DNA of 64,000 nt from Clostridium sp. (GCA_022767515.1 JALENK010000014.1:1-64000); one strand, 5' to 3'. Counted from the first letter of the stretch, positions 9,821 through 21,851 are shown. Notes: generated from the sequence alone by a model not told the origin. Translations and numbers: made by a program.

Positions 9821-11591
9821 CTTGTACCCCTCCCTTATTAATTAAATCATCTATGGCTGCCTTAAGGTCCTTAGAAACAAGATCAATCTTTTCTAATTCA
9901 CCTTCTGTAACATATTTACATCTAGCTATTCTATCTCTTATTTCTTCAAGTCCAAGTATTTCATTTAAATATACTCCTTGATCAAGTGCTCTTTCAGCTT
10001 CATTTCTAAATTGAATAATAACACTTAACATCTTATATTGCTTTGTAAGTGAAGTATAAGTATCTATTTCATGGAAACCATTTTGTTGTAAATAGTCTTC
10101 TCTGATTGACTTAGCTACTTCAAGCTTTAATCTATCTTTTTCTGATAAAGCATCTATACCTACAAGTCTTACGATTTCTTGTAAACTTGCTTCATCTTGT
10201 AATAATGTCATACAATCTTGTCTAAGCTTAGACCAATCACTTGCTACATTTTCATCCATCCAAGCATCAACTGAATCTTGGTATAATGAGTATGAGCTTA
10301 ACCAGTTAATTGATGGGAAGTGTCTTTGATATGCAAGCTGTGCATCTAATCCCCAGAATACCTTAACAATTCTAAGTGTTGATTGTGTAACTGGCTCTGA
10401 AATATCTCCTCCTGGAGGTGATACGGCACCGATTGCTGTAATTGCTCCTATTCTTCCATCACTACCTAAGCAGTTAACCTTACCTGCTCTTTCATAGTAA
10501 TCAGCAAGTCTTGAACCTAAGTATGCTGGATATCCTTCATCACCTGGCATTTCTTCAAGTCTTCCTGACATTTCTCTTAAGGCTTCTGCCCATCTTGATG
10601 TTGAATCTGCCATTATTGATACAGAATATCCCATATCTCTAAAATATTCAGCTATTGTAATTCCTGTATATATAGAAGCTTCTCTAGCTGCAACTGGCAT
10701 ATTTGATGTATTAGCTATAAGAACTGTTCTCTTCATTAAGCTTTCGCCAGTCTTTGGATCTTTTAATTCTGGGAATTCGTTAAGAACGTCTGTCATTTCG
10801 TTACCACGTTCACCACATCCAACATAAACAACTATTTCAGCATCTCCCCATTTAGCTATTTGGTGTTGAACAACTGTTTTACCAGCTCCGAATGGTCCTG
10901 GTACTGCAGCAGCTCCACCCTTTGCAACTGGGAAGAAAGTATCTATAACTCTTTGTCCTGTAGTCATTGGAGCATCTGGATTTATCTTTGATGCATATGG
11001 TCTACCTTTTCTTACAGGCCATTTTTGCATTAGTGTAATTTCCTTATCTCCTTCTTCTGTTTCTACAACACATACTACATCAGTAACTGTAAAACTACCT
11101 TGTTGTATTGATTTAACCTTTCCACTTATACCATAAGGTACCATTATCTTTTGTTCTACTACAGATGTTTCTTGAACTGTACCTACAATATCACCTGCTG
11201 ATACAACATCTCCTACCTTTGCAGTAGCTTTAAAATCCCACTTTTTAGTTCTATTTAATGATGGAACAGATACACCCTTTGTTAAGAAGTTTGACTTTGC
11301 AGCCTCCATAAATGCATCTAGTGGTCTTTGAATTCCATCGAACATTGACTCTATAAGTCCTGGTCCTAGTTCAACACTAAGTGGTTCCCCAGTAGTTATA
11401 ACTGGGTCTCCAGGTCCAATACCTGAAGTTTCTTCGTAAACCTGAATTGATGCCTTATCGCCTCTCATTTCGATAATTTCACCGATAAGACCTTTTTCTC
11501 CAACTTTACATACATCATATATATTTGCTTCATCCATTCCTTCAGCAACAACTAAAGGTCCTGATACTTTTATAATCTTTCCGGTCTTCAA
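9813..11591 (-). CDS. ntpA: V/A-type ATP synthase subunit A (catalytic)
   Basis: 592 aa; P-loop GPFGAGKT; overlaps subunit B by 8 nt. Confidence 0.98.
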   Translation of the reverse strand: MKTGKIIKVSGPLVVAEGMDEANIYDVCKVGEKGLIGEIIEMRGDKASIQVYEETSGIGPGDPVITTGEPLSVELGPGLIESMFDGIQRPLDAFMEAAKSNFLTKGVSVPSLNRTKKWDFKATAKVGDVVSAGDIVGTVQETSVVEQKIMVPYGISGKVKSIQQGSFTVTDVVCVVETEEGDKEITLMQKWPVRKGRPYASKINPDAPMTTGQRVIDTFFPVAKGGAAAVPGPFGAGKTVVQHQIAKWGDAEIVVYVGCGERGNEMTDVLNEFPELKDPKTGESLMKRTVLIANTSNMPVAAREASIYTGITIAEYFRDMGYSVSIMADSTSRWAEALREMSGRLEEMPGDEGYPAYLGSRLADYYERAGKVNCLGSDGRIGAITAIGAVSPPGGDISEPVTQSTLRIVKVFWGLDAQLAYQRHFPSINWLSSYSLYQDSVDAWMDENVASDWSKLRQDCMTLLQDEASLQEIVRLVGIDALSEKDRLKLEVAKSIREDYLQQNGFHEIDTYTSLTKQYKMLSVIIQFRNEAERALDQGVYLNEILGLEEIRDRIARCKYVTEGELEKIDLVSKDLKAAIDDLINKGGVQDA

Positions 11592-11607
11592 CTTGCTTCC
11601 TTCCTTT

Positions 11608-11928
11608 CTACAAGATATTTACACCTACAGCTTTTTCTACATTATCACTAATTCTTTGCATACCAATATTTAATGTACCTTGGTTACTTGGAATTAATAT
11701 TACTGCTGGTAGTGTTTCTCTATTGTATCTTTCAATAGTTTCTTCAATATTTTGTGCAACTTGTTCTGTTACAAATATAACTGCGTAATTATTCATTGCT
11801 AATCTATCAATAGTTTTTCTTGCCTCATCACTTTCGACAACTGGAAAAACATCTATTCCTAATGCTTTAAATGCTAATACTGAATCTTTGTCTCCAACGA
11901 CTCCAATTTTCTTAAACATATATATCAC
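11608..11928 (-). CDS. ntpF: V/A-type ATP synthase subunit F
   Basis: [22 protein letters not shown]; operon position. Confidence 0.95.
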   Translation of the reverse strand: MIYMFKKIGVVGDKDSVLAFKALGIDVFPVVESDEARKTIDRLAMNNYAVIFVTEQVAQNIEETIERYNRETLPAVILIPSNQGTLNIGMQRISDNVEKAVGVNIL

Positions 11929-12913
11929 GCAGCCTTTCTCTAATTACTTCTCCGTTTATATTGTTAAGCTTACCTACCATTATTATTCTAATAACTTTTA
12001 TTTCAGTTTCTTTCGCATAAATATATGCTAGTAATGGCTCACCACCAAATGAAATCATCTTAGCAGATTTCATCTTTTCCATTATGTAGTTATCAATTAA
12101 TTTTTCAAGATATCCTGCAGAACCACTCTTTATGTAACTTTCCACACCATTTTTTAAGACTTCTACATAATTAGTATAACTTAACTTACCTGGAATATTC
12201 TCGGTTGAATCAGTTAATAATGCTAATAAAGTTTCTTTATCAATATTACCACCTGAAATAATTACTGATAATAGGAATTCTCTTCCTTTATTTTGTTTTT
12301 TAACTCTAAGAAGAGTTTTTATATTAGTTAAATCAATCATTGCTTTAACATATTCATCAGTAAATTTATCATCTAACTCCTTAGCTATAGCTTTCATTTC
12401 TTCAAACATTGCCTTATCTAAGATAATATCTATTCTTTGTGGATCATTTTTGGCTGAAAAATCTTCCATAGCTTCTTCAACTGAAGCTCTCATAATAGGA
12501 TTTAAATCAACTAAAGTATTATTTTCAATAATAACCTTTAATTTCTTTGCATCATACTTTCCAACTGGAATTAATATATCTGAAAAATCTTTCTTTAAAA
12601 ATATTCCTTTTAATATTACCTTAACATTATGATAATCATATTTAATACTCATAACGTCAACTAGAGGCTTTGAAGGTGTCATACTATAAACCTCAGAATA
12701 GATTCTCTTAAGCTCAGTGCTTAATATTTCTTCATAATCCTCTGCTCTCTTCACATTTGACATAACATTGGCATATTCTGATTCTTGAAGTACTTTAAGT
12801 GCATCCTCTGCTGATGCTGAATCAATCATTCTGTCAATCTTTGTCTTATCAAGGAGTCTGGTTTCTAATACTCTAAGTCTTGGAATGACTTGAGTAAACT
12901 GCATAACATCCAT
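11912..12913 (-). CDS. ntpC: V/A-type ATP synthase subunit C
   Basis: 333 aa; operon position and family-like sequence. Confidence 0.94.
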   Translation of the reverse strand: MDVMQFTQVIPRLRVLETRLLDKTKIDRMIDSASAEDALKVLQESEYANVMSNVKRAEDYEEILSTELKRIYSEVYSMTPSKPLVDVMSIKYDYHNVKVILKGIFLKKDFSDILIPVGKYDAKKLKVIIENNTLVDLNPIMRASVEEAMEDFSAKNDPQRIDIILDKAMFEEMKAIAKELDDKFTDEYVKAMIDLTNIKTLLRVKKQNKGREFLLSVIISGGNIDKETLLALLTDSTENIPGKLSYTNYVEVLKNGVESYIKSGSAGYLEKLIDNYIMEKMKSAKMISFGGEPLLAYIYAKETEIKVIRIIMVGKLNNINGEVIRERLRDIYV

Positions 12914-12924
12914 ATTTAACCTCC

Positions 12925-13539
12925 TTAATTAAATAATTTCTTTGCCACTTCAAATTCTAACTCTTCTTTTAAAGAATTTACTAGAGCTTCAAATGTATTA
13001 TTTATTTGGATACCATCCTTTTCTAGAATAAATCCACCTTGGAAGCTTCCCCTTTCATTACTTAAAGTTATTGCTCCCTTCTTACCCTTTGAAGCAAGTT
13101 CATTATTTATCTCTGAAAGTACTGAAGCATCAATTATTTTCAAACCTTTTTCATTTAATATTAAAACTTCATCACCAACTATATCTAATGATAAAATACT
13201 ATCTTTTATAAATGCTTTATATTTATCATCATCTAAATCACTTAAAGCTTTAACACTACTTTCGAAAATCTCTTTAATAATTATTTGTTTTGCTTTTAAT
13301 TTTTCATTTCTAGCTTGAAGCTCAGCCCCTGATATAACTCTCTCTTTTCGTGTTTGAGCTTCTGCCTCAGCCTTTTGTACCATCTCTTCTTCTAATGCTT
13401 TAGCTTGATTGTTTCTTTTTTCTAAAATCTTTGCTTTTTGTTCATTAGCTTCAGATATGATTCTGTCTCTATTTTCTTCTGCATCCTTACGAATTTTAGA
13501 AGTCAAATTACTTACATTTGACATAAGCCACAACTCCAA
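12925..13539 (-). CDS. ntpE: V/A-type ATP synthase subunit E
   Basis: Coiled-coil N-terminus; operon position. True start may be the internal Met (MSNVSNLTSKI). Confidence 0.92.
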   Translation of the reverse strand: MELWLMSNVSNLTSKIRKDAEENRDRIISEANEQKAKILEKRNNQAKALEEEMVQKAEAEAQTRKERVISGAELQARNEKLKAKQIIIKEIFESSVKALSDLDDDKYKAFIKDSILSLDIVGDEVLILNEKGLKIIDASVLSEINNELASKGKKGAITLSNERGSFQGGFILEKDGIQINNTFEALVNSLKEELEFEVAKKLFN

Positions 13540-13561
13540 TCTTAGAACTTTATTCTATTAA

Positions 13562-14062
<501 letters not shown>

Positions 14063-14070
14063 CTAGCTAA

Positions 14071-16044
14071 CTATTTATTTTCTTTTTTTAAATTAACGTA
14101 TTTTGTTTCTGATTTAAATGGTGCAAAACTTCTTCCTCCACCTTCATAGAATTTACCAAAATATTCAACATATTGTAATCTACAAGTGTGAACATAAGCA
14201 CCTAATAATGATAATGCAAGGTTAAATATATGACCAAAAATTAATATTATTGGTACAAATATTATTGCTGCAACTCCTGGAATCATTCCTGCAATTAAGT
14301 TGAATGCTCCAGCAAGTGAACCACCTGCAAGACCTAATGCCATTAATCTTGTATATGAAACTAAATCTCCAACATATGAAGTTATTCCATATAAAGCATA
14401 TGCACCTTGACCTAATCTAGCTCCAACTGAGCCTGCCTGTCTTCCATTTGTTAAAACTATTACTAACATACCAAAAATCATAGTTCCAACAGCTATATTA
14501 CTAGCTATCTCTGGCAATCCAAGTGCACCACCACCTAAAACTAATCCTGCTGATATAAGAGTAATAACCCATGAACCAACATCATAAAATGCATCTTTTA
14601 TCTTACCTACTCTAATAAGCATATATGCTTTGATTCCAAGTCCAAAGAATATTTGTATTGCTCCAAATACAACTGCTACTATAAGTATAGTTGTTATATC
14701 CTTATTAGTATCAATATACGGATATGGTAATTCAATACCTAACCTTTGAAGTGCATCTCCAAAGAAAGCACCATATACTATACCAAAGCCTATAATACCA
14801 AAACTTAAATAGAAGAAGAACTTTATAAATTTTCTTGTTCCTTCATCAAGTTTAAATGTTTTTAAAACAATTGCTGAACCTATAAGTAATAATAAACCAT
14901 ATCCAACGTCTGCAACCATCATTCCAAAAAATGCTAAATAAAACGGTGCAAGAAGTGGTGTTGGATCAATTTCATCATATCTTGGAGTACTAAACATTTG
15001 AGTTATATCCTCAAATGCACTGTTAAATTCATTATTCTTTAACTTAACTGGTACATCTTCGATTTCCTCTTCCTTAACATCTTCAAATGTAAGGTCATAA
15101 TTTTCTCCAAGAACTTCAGTAACTAAAGAAGATAGATTATCCTTTTCTTCTTCTGGAATCCATCCCTGTATAACTGAAATGTTTTCCGTTTTTAAGAAAT
15201 TTGATGATGCTGTTTTTCTGATTATTATGTTTTCATAATATTCAGAAACAATCTCTATAATCTCTTTATCCTTCTCTTCTCCCGCTAAATTTTCTTTAAT
15301 CATATGAATCTCTGCCTTAATCTTTTCAATACTATCCAAGTTATTATGAATAATATTTATTGGCACATCTTCAAAGTCTGTTTTAAATTGACTAAAACCA
15401 ATTCCTCTTAATTTTTCTGTTACTTCCTCTTTTTCATCCTCATTACATATTAGTAAAAAGAATAAATCTTGATTGTTACTAGAAATAATTTCTAAGTAAT
15501 CCTCTGTAAACTCAGATTTTAATGTTTCTTCATTTACCTTTGGAATACTACCTAAAAAGTGAGGTATCTTAATAGAATTTAAATCCTTAAATGAAACATC
15601 TAACTCCTTCCAAGGTATTAAAGAATCAATTTCTGTTTGAAGTTTAGATTCAGTATGTTCTAAACTAAGTATTTCATCTTCTTTTGCCTTGTACTTTTCA
15701 CAGATTGAATTCCAATCAGTATTAAGAGCAATGTTTTCAATTTCACTAAAGGTTACTTCCTTCTTTCCTTCCTTTAAAGCCTTTATTCCAGATTTAGAAG
15801 TTACGTACTCTTGTAAAAATTGAAGAGTAGATTTAATTGTAGACAATTTTTCTTCACATCCAGCATATTCTGAACCTGAATTGTCCTTTTGTAAATCTGC
15901 AAATTCTTCATTATTTTCAATAACTTCATCTCTTTGCAAATTTACAAACTCAACTTCTGCAAATCCTTGTAATTTTTCCAAAAGTTTTGCTTTTTGAGAT
16001 TCAAATGCTAGTAAAGTGAATTTGTTCATTTTAACTATTGCCAT
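14071..16044 (-). CDS. ntpI: V/A-type ATP synthase subunit I (a)
   Basis: 657 aa; soluble N-terminus and polytopic C-terminus. Confidence 0.96.
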   Translation of the reverse strand: MAIVKMNKFTLLAFESQKAKLLEKLQGFAEVEFVNLQRDEVIENNEEFADLQKDNSGSEYAGCEEKLSTIKSTLQFLQEYVTSKSGIKALKEGKKEVTFSEIENIALNTDWNSICEKYKAKEDEILSLEHTESKLQTEIDSLIPWKELDVSFKDLNSIKIPHFLGSIPKVNEETLKSEFTEDYLEIISSNNQDLFFLLICNEDEKEEVTEKLRGIGFSQFKTDFEDVPINIIHNNLDSIEKIKAEIHMIKENLAGEEKDKEIIEIVSEYYENIIIRKTASSNFLKTENISVIQGWIPEEEKDNLSSLVTEVLGENYDLTFEDVKEEEIEDVPVKLKNNEFNSAFEDITQMFSTPRYDEIDPTPLLAPFYLAFFGMMVADVGYGLLLLIGSAIVLKTFKLDEGTRKFIKFFFYLSFGIIGFGIVYGAFFGDALQRLGIELPYPYIDTNKDITTILIVAVVFGAIQIFFGLGIKAYMLIRVGKIKDAFYDVGSWVITLISAGLVLGGGALGLPEIASNIAVGTMIFGMLVIVLTNGRQAGSVGARLGQGAYALYGITSYVGDLVSYTRLMALGLAGGSLAGAFNLIAGMIPGVAAIIFVPIILIFGHIFNLALSLLGAYVHTCRLQYVEYFGKFYEGGGRSFAPFKSETKYVNLKKENK

Positions 16045-16357
16045 TTACCTTCACTATCCTCTCAATAACTAAATTTACAGCACTATCTTTCTTACTCTTT
16101 GAGATATTTAAGATTTCTTTCGCTTCTGATTCTCCTTTAGAAATTATAGGCTTTGCCTTTTCATTTCCTTCAGAAATAGCCTTTTCAATCAAAGAGTTAC
16201 ATTTTTCCTTAGCTTTAATTAAGATTTGGCTGTACTGCTCTTCAGCTTCTTCGGTAGCCTTTTGAACAATTTCTTTAGCATCAGCTTTTGCCTTTTTAAT
16301 CATTTCATCAGCTTCTGCCTCTGTGCTTTTAATTTGGTTTATTGCCTCTAGTGCCAA
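16031..16357 (-). CDS. V/A-type ATP synthase subunit G/H (peripheral stalk)
   Basis: 108 aa coiled coil; TTG start with AGGTGG upstream; first gene of the operon. Confidence 0.87.
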   Translation of the reverse strand: MALEAINQIKSTEAEADEMIKKAKADAKEIVQKATEEAEEQYSQILIKAKEKCNSLIEKAISEGNEKAKPIISKGESEAKEILNISKSKKDSAVNLVIERIVKVNGNS

Positions 16358-16456
16358 GATATCACCACCTTTTGCTAAAATATAAACAAAGTATTAATAT
16401 TATGAATAAAATATGAATTAATGCTTTATATAGTATTAATTACTTTATACTTAATA

Positions 16457-16485
16457 ATTATACACAAAGTTAACTATCTTTTCAA
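16457..16485 (-). promoter_or_regulatory. Sigma-A promoter of the V-ATPase operon
   Basis: Minus strand TTGAAA - 17 nt - TATAAT, about 100 nt upstream of the first start codon. Confidence 0.75.
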
Positions 16486-16499
16486 CTATTTTTTATTTA

Positions 16500-18161
16500 T
16501 TACAACAATACTCTAACCATTGAATTTTCATTATCGACTAAATAATACACATCAATAGTTTTTACAATATTGATTTTTATATACTCTTCAACATCAATAT
16601 TAAATTTTTCTATGCTATATTCTCTAAACGAATACTTGTCTCTGTACTTTTCTTTTATCTTCTCTTCAACCTCCTTTGATACTTTATACTTAATAAATTC
16701 TGGTATACCTCTTTTTTTATTAAATCTTAAATAATCATACCTTATTATATCTCTTAAATATTCCTCATTACCCTTTAGCACCTCATTATTAAAATCGATA
16801 AATACTCTATAATATTCTGTATTTCCTATATTCTTATCGAAATACCCTTTCTTTTCAAAAAAATCACCAAGCTCTATATAAAAATCAAATGGTTTATTAT
16901 ATTTATTAACAAAAAAACTTAATATAGTATTAAACTTCTGACTATTGTAATATTTATCTACCATAGCTTCTACCTTCTTTAGTTTGATTACTTCCTCATA
17001 AGAAAGACAATCTGTAGATAATATTTCATAAGGTGGATATTTTGAATACTTCATTGAATACCTATCTGCCTCTTCCATCATTTGTGAACCCTTTAATAAT
17101 TTTAAAAAGCCAAGCTGTATCTCTTCTGGCTTTATTGAATATACATCATTAAATGACTTCTTAAATGATTCATAATTTTCTCCAGGTAATCCAGCTATTA
17201 AATCTAAATGCTGTTTTATATTTTTTATCTTAGATAATTCAACAACTTTTTCTTTAATATGTTCAAAATTTACAAATCTGTTTATATTTTTTAGCACATC
17301 ATCATTAGTTGTTTGTACTCCAACTTCAAATTGGAACATATCTTTTGGTGCTTTTTTTAATAGTTCAATCTCTTGCTCTGTGAGAATATCTGCTGATATT
17401 TCAAAGTGAAACTTAGTTTTTGTTTTTGACTCAATCAAATACTTCCATATCTCCATTGCATATTTAGGATTACAGTTAAAGGTTCTATCCACAAACTTTA
17501 CTATTTTAACTTTTTTGTTAATAAAGTATTGTAATTCCTGTTTAATTCTTTCTAATTTATGAAATCTAACCCCATGACTTGTAGATGATAAACAATATTT
17601 ACAATTAAACGGACACCCTCTACTCCCTTCATAATATACTATTTTATTTTCTAATTCCTCATCCTCTTCATAAGGAAAAACTATATCATCCATATTCATA
17701 GCTGGTCTATTTCCATTAAATTGAACCATACCTTCTTGTTTATAATATAAGCCTCTAATTTCTTTTAAATCATATTTACCTAATTTATATAATATAAACT
17801 CTCTATAAGTATGTTCTCCCTCCCCTTCAACTACATATTCGCCAGGATTACTTTCTAGAAACACCTTGCTATCATAACTTACTTCCGGTCCCCCATAAAC
17901 AATCTCAATATTAGAATTTACTGTCTTTATAAGATTAGCAAGTCTCTTAATTTGTTCAATATTCCATATATAGACTGAAAATGCTACAATATTTGGCTTT
18001 TCCTCGATTATCTCCTTTAATATTCTTTCTTCTCTATCATTTATAGTGAACTCCCTTATTTTACATTCATAATCTAAATCCTTAGTAAAAGCTTTTAAAT
18101 ACCTAACAGCTAAATTACTGTGGATATATTTTGAGTTCAGTGCAGTCAACAATACTTTCAT
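16500..18161 (-). CDS. B12-binding-domain radical SAM protein (DUF4080-like C-terminus)
   Basis: N-terminal cobalamin-binding-like Rossmann fold; GCPFNCKYCLSS = CxxxCxxC. Confidence 0.9.
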   Translation of the reverse strand: MKVLLTALNSKYIHSNLAVRYLKAFTKDLDYECKIREFTINDREERILKEIIEEKPNIVAFSVYIWNIEQIKRLANLIKTVNSNIEIVYGGPEVSYDSKVFLESNPGEYVVEGEGEHTYREFILYKLGKYDLKEIRGLYYKQEGMVQFNGNRPAMNMDDIVFPYEEDEELENKIVYYEGSRGCPFNCKYCLSSTSHGVRFHKLERIKQELQYFINKKVKIVKFVDRTFNCNPKYAMEIWKYLIESKTKTKFHFEISADILTEQEIELLKKAPKDMFQFEVGVQTTNDDVLKNINRFVNFEHIKEKVVELSKIKNIKQHLDLIAGLPGENYESFKKSFNDVYSIKPEEIQLGFLKLLKGSQMMEEADRYSMKYSKYPPYEILSTDCLSYEEVIKLKKVEAMVDKYYNSQKFNTILSFFVNKYNKPFDFYIELGDFFEKKGYFDKNIGNTEYYRVFIDFNNEVLKGNEEYLRDIIRYDYLRFNKKRGIPEFIKYKVSKEVEEKIKEKYRDKYSFREYSIEKFNIDVEEYIKINIVKTIDVYYLVDNENSMVRVLL

Positions 18162-18666
18162 CTTTTATTTTTCCCATCCTTCCTTCAATAAAAAACATAT
18201 CTTGCCATGTTTTTGCCTCTTTAATTATAAAATATTTTTTCATTATTTCTAAAATTTTATCATAATTACAACTACTAAATAAATTATTATTTACTATCTC
18301 CCCTTGTTTTATACTGTTAAAACTGGTTATTATATTAATTTTATCTCTTACTATCTGCATTCTTTTCTTATTTATATCCCAAACATATATCTTCCCATTA
18401 TTTTTAATATACTTAGTTATATCCCTTAACAGTCTTTCCCTTTCCCAATTAAAGTATAGATTATTTAAATTAAAAAACATAGTGCATATATCATATTTTC
18501 TTCCCTTAAGTAATCTTCTACTCTCATCTTCAACATAGTCTACAGATATTTCTTGTTCTATTTCCTTTGAAATATCATAAATTATTCCAGTATTTTCTTT
18601 AGCTACATCAAGAATATCTCCCTCCATATCTAAGTCTGACATATCAATTACTAATTGTTTTTTCAT
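18115..18666 (-). CDS. Hypothetical protein, possible degenerate class I methyltransferase fold
   Basis: 183 aa ORF; KYDICTMFFNLNNLYF...NGKIYVWDINKKR resembles the second half of a Rossmann MTase; overlaps the downstream gene by 47 nt. Confidence 0.65.
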   Translation of the reverse strand: MKKQLVIDMSDLDMEGDILDVAKENTGIIYDISKEIEQEISVDYVEDESRRLLKGRKYDICTMFFNLNNLYFNWERERLLRDITKYIKNNGKIYVWDINKKRMQIVRDKINIITSFNSIKQGEIVNNNLFSSCNYDKILEIMKKYFIIKEAKTWQDMFFIEGRMGKIKDESIVDCTELKIYPQ

Positions 18667-18772
18667 TGTAACCCCTCTTATAAAATTTATACCCTTAAAT
18701 ATTTCGCCCCCTTTGATATTTTTTCCTTTAATGATATACTATTAATTATAAAAATTAGGAGGCATGCTCAAA

Positions 18773-19888
18773 ATGAAGGATTCAAGAATTATACAGTTAG
18801 CAAACAACTTAGTTAATTATTCATGTAACTTAAAAGAAGGAGAAAAAGTACTTATAGAAGGTATTGGAGATTGTCTTGACTTAGTTAAGGAATTAGTTAA
18901 AGAAACATATAAAGCAAAGGCAATTCCTTATGTTACCTTAAAAAATAAAGAAGTTGACAGAGAAATTCTTATGAATTGTAGTGAAAATCAGCTTAATGAT
19001 ATGGCAAAATATGAAAGCCTAAGAATGAAGGATATGGATGCCTATATTGGTATAAGAGCAGGTGGAAATATTTCAGAATTAACAGATGTACCTTCTGAAA
19101 AAATTTCTGCTTACAACAGACTTTTTGCAGAACCTGTTCATGGGAAAATACGCGTTAATGAAACTAAATGGGTTATCTTAAGATATCCTAACCACTCAAT
19201 GGCTCAAGCTGCCAATATGAGTACCGAAGCTTTTGAAGATTTTTATTTCAATGTATGTAACCTTGATTACTCAAAAATGTCAAAGGCTATGGATAAATTA
19301 GTTGATTTAATGAACAAAACAGATAAGGTTAGACTAGTTGCAAAGGATACAGATATTAGCTTTTCAATCAAAGATATTCCTGCAATAAAGTGTGCTGGTG
19401 AAATGAATATACCAGATGGTGAGGTATATACAGCACCTGTTAAAGATTCAGTAAATGGTATTATCACCTACAATACTCCATCACTTCATTCAGGCTTCAC
19501 TTATGAAAATATCCAGCTTACTTTTAAAGATGGTAAAATAATAAAAGCAACAGCTAATAATACCGAAAAAATCAATGAAATATTTGATATTGATGAAGGA
19601 GCCAGATTTGTAGGAGAGTTTGCAATAGGTGTAAATCCTTACATCCTAGAACCTATGAAGGACACTTTATTTGATGAAAAAATAACAGGTTCAATTCACT
19701 TTACTCCTGGTGCTTGCTATGAAGATGCACCAAACGGTAATGATTCAGCACTTCATTGGGATTTAGTATTAATTCAACGTCCTGAATACGGCGGAGGAGA
19801 AATTTACTTTGATGATGTCTTAATCAGAAAAGATGGAATATTTGTACTTGATGAATTAAAATGCTTAAATCCAGAAAATTTAATCTAA
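18773..19888 (+). CDS. M29-family aminopeptidase (AmpS-like); start shifted from 18764
   Basis: Family-like sequence (SGFTYENIQLTFKDGKI, GSIHFTPGACYEDAPNGNDSALHWDLV); AGGAGG at 18757-18762 is 1 nt from ATG 18764 but 10 nt from ATG 18773. Confidence 0.9.
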   Translation: MKDSRIIQLANNLVNYSCNLKEGEKVLIEGIGDCLDLVKELVKETYKAKAIPYVTLKNKEVDREILMNCSENQLNDMAKYESLRMKDMDAYIGIRAGGNISELTDVPSEKISAYNRLFAEPVHGKIRVNETKWVILRYPNHSMAQAANMSTEAFEDFYFNVCNLDYSKMSKAMDKLVDLMNKTDKVRLVAKDTDISFSIKDIPAIKCAGEMNIPDGEVYTAPVKDSVNGIITYNTPSLHSGFTYENIQLTFKDGKIIKATANNTEKINEIFDIDEGARFVGEFAIGVNPYILEPMKDTLFDEKITGSIHFTPGACYEDAPNGNDSALHWDLVLIQRPEYGGGEIYFDDVLIRKDGIFVLDELKCLNPENLI

Positions 19889-19893
19889 TTAAG

Positions 19894-19929
19894 AAGAGGA
19901 AAACTGCTATTATTCACAGTTTTCCTCTT
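19894..19929. terminator. Bidirectional terminator between convergent genes
   Basis: Perfect 13-bp arms AAGAGGAAAACTG / CAGTTTTCCTCTT, loop 10 nt; right arm lies inside the 3' end of the minus-strand gene. Confidence 0.85.
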
Positions 19930-20578
19930 TTGACTTATTAATATATTTTTTCCAATTCACAAAAATATGATACAAGCTAACAACATCCTGTTCATTATAT
20001 AGAAGAATTTTTTCAATTTTTTCTTTAGGAATTCTCTCTATATATTCCTTATCATTTATTATTTTTTGAAATGTTTTGGCTAAATTAGAACCACTTATAA
20101 CTTCACACTCTCTATGTATATCAAAGTCCTTTTCTAAACTTTTAAGTCCTATAGACTTATCCATAACTCTTTCATATTCTTTTTGAATATCAATCAACTC
20201 AAATTCTTCACTAAATACATATTCTATGTTATTTTTATTGAACAAATAATTAATTACCGAAAAATCATTATTGCCTGAAAATGTAACAATAGCCTTCTTC
20301 CCTGCTTCTTTCATCATTTCAAAATATTTCTTAGAAAGGGTTAGAATTTCCTTTCCTTCAATCTTATTTTCAATCATATATTGAGTAACTCTAAGTTCAC
20401 TCTTAACCTTATCAAATATACATGCCCCAAAAACCCCAATACACTTTGGTTTTTTATATACATAGTGCTCCAAATCGAAAAATATCATTTCCTCTGGAGC
20501 TGATTTTATATTATCACTATCTAAAAAAAATTCCTTACTACCTTCATCTATTTTTATAGTATTTTCCCTTATTATCAC
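19910..20578 (-). CDS. RNase H-like exonuclease-family protein (YprB-like)
   Basis: FFDLEHY (DxE) and C-terminal NEQDVVSLYHI. Confidence 0.75.
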   Translation of the reverse strand: MIIRENTIKIDEGSKEFFLDSDNIKSAPEEMIFFDLEHYVYKKPKCIGVFGACIFDKVKSELRVTQYMIENKIEGKEILTLSKKYFEMMKEAGKKAIVTFSGNNDFSVINYLFNKNNIEYVFSEEFELIDIQKEYERVMDKSIGLKSLEKDFDIHRECEVISGSNLAKTFQKIINDKEYIERIPKEKIEKILLYNEQDVVSLYHIFVNWKKYINKSKEENCE

Positions 20579-20652
20579 ATTATCACTTCTTTTCCTCTTA
20601 CTCTAATATAACATTATAGCATTTATCCTTCATTCACTTCAACAACTTAATC

Positions 20653-20678
20653 AAAAAAAGAAGGCATTAACTGCCTTC
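20653..20678 (-). terminator. Intrinsic terminator after the AI-2E transporter gene
   Basis: Minus strand GAAGGCA-gttaa-TGCCTTC-TTTTTTT. Confidence 0.8.
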
Positions 20679-20681
20679 AAT

Positions 20682-21851
20682 CTATTTGCTATCTTCCTTT
20701 TTATTGCTTACCTCAACATTTTTTTGTGGAACCTTTATTTCTATTTCTTCAATAATTTCTTTATGTTCATTTTTGAATTTAATCATTGCTTTATCATAAA
20801 TATACTTAATTGTTGCAGCAGTTGGTGATGCTAAAAGCATACCTGATATTCCAAATAATCCTCCACCTAAAACAACTGCAAATATTAAAATTAGTGGTTT
20901 AACCCCAACTTTATTTCCTATAAGCTTTGGATCTAAGAACCATGCATCAAATTGTTGAATTATAAATAATAAAATAAATGTCTTTATCGCTAAATCAAAT
21001 GATACAAATATTGAAATAAACACACCCACAGCTTCTCCAATGAACGGTCCTATATAAGGTATCATATTAGTTACCATTACTATAAAAGCAATCAATAAAG
21101 CATAAGGAACATCTAAAATCAAAAGTCCTACAAATGCCATAATTCCTATTATAAATGAATCTAATGCCTTTGTTCCAAGATATACGCCAATCATCTTATT
21201 ATAAACAGCTAAAACTTCTAATATTCTACGTCCATATTTTTCCTTGAATACAACAATTATTCCTGACCTACATTCATTTAATAAATTTTCTTTGTCTAAT
21301 AGCATATAAACTGCTATTAAATACCCAACTATTATCATTAAAACATTTGTAGTAAATGAAACTATAGATGATATTGAACCTTGTAATAAATTTAAAGCAA
21401 AAGCTCCTATATCACTTGAAAGTTTTAATATTGTATCAAAAAGTCCAATTTGTTTAATAAATGAATTTATTCCTTCGTTACTTATTATATTATTAATCCA
21501 ACTTTGTGCTTTCTCCACATAAGATGGAATATTATTAGATATATCAACAATACTATCAATAATTGGTGGTATAATGTATATTCCAATAACCATTAAAATA
21601 CCAGTAACAAGTATATATGTAGTCAAAATTGCTACTCCTCTTGACATTTTACATCTCTTTTCAAGCATTTTAACTACTGGGTTTAAGACATACGCAAATA
21701 TTGCTGCATATATAAATGCTATAACTATCGAAAATATATTACCAAAGAAATCTAATATTGACTCATAATTATCTATAAGCTTATATCCTATAATACCTAT
21801 AATTGCAAGTACAAGTATATCTCTATATTTTATATTTTTATTAATAAACAT
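20682..21851 (-). CDS. AI-2E/TqsA-PerM family transporter
   Basis: 389 aa polytopic; NMIPYIGPFIG and LDPKLIGNKVGVKPL motifs. Confidence 0.92.
   Translation of the reverse strand: MFINKNIKYRDILVLAIIGIIGYKLIDNYESILDFFGNIFSIVIAFIYAAIFAYVLNPVVKMLEKRCKMSRGVAILTTYILVTGILMVIGIYIIPPIIDSIVDISNNIPSYVEKAQSWINNIISNEGINSFIKQIGLFDTILKLSSDIGAFALNLLQGSISSIVSFTTNVLMIIVGYLIAVYMLLDKENLLNECRSGIIVVFKEKYGRRILEVLAVYNKMIGVYLGTKALDSFIIGIMAFVGLLILDVPYALLIAFIVMVTNMIPYIGPFIGEAVGVFISIFVSFDLAIKTFILLFIIQQFDAWFLDPKLIGNKVGVKPLILIFAVVLGGGLFGISGMLLASPTAATIKYIYDKAMIKFKNEHKEIIEEIEIKVPQKNVEVSNKKEDSK

Noticed and set aside
8418-9845. Plus-strand ORFs opposite ntpB
   Set aside because: Antisense shadow ORFs with no RBS or family resemblance.
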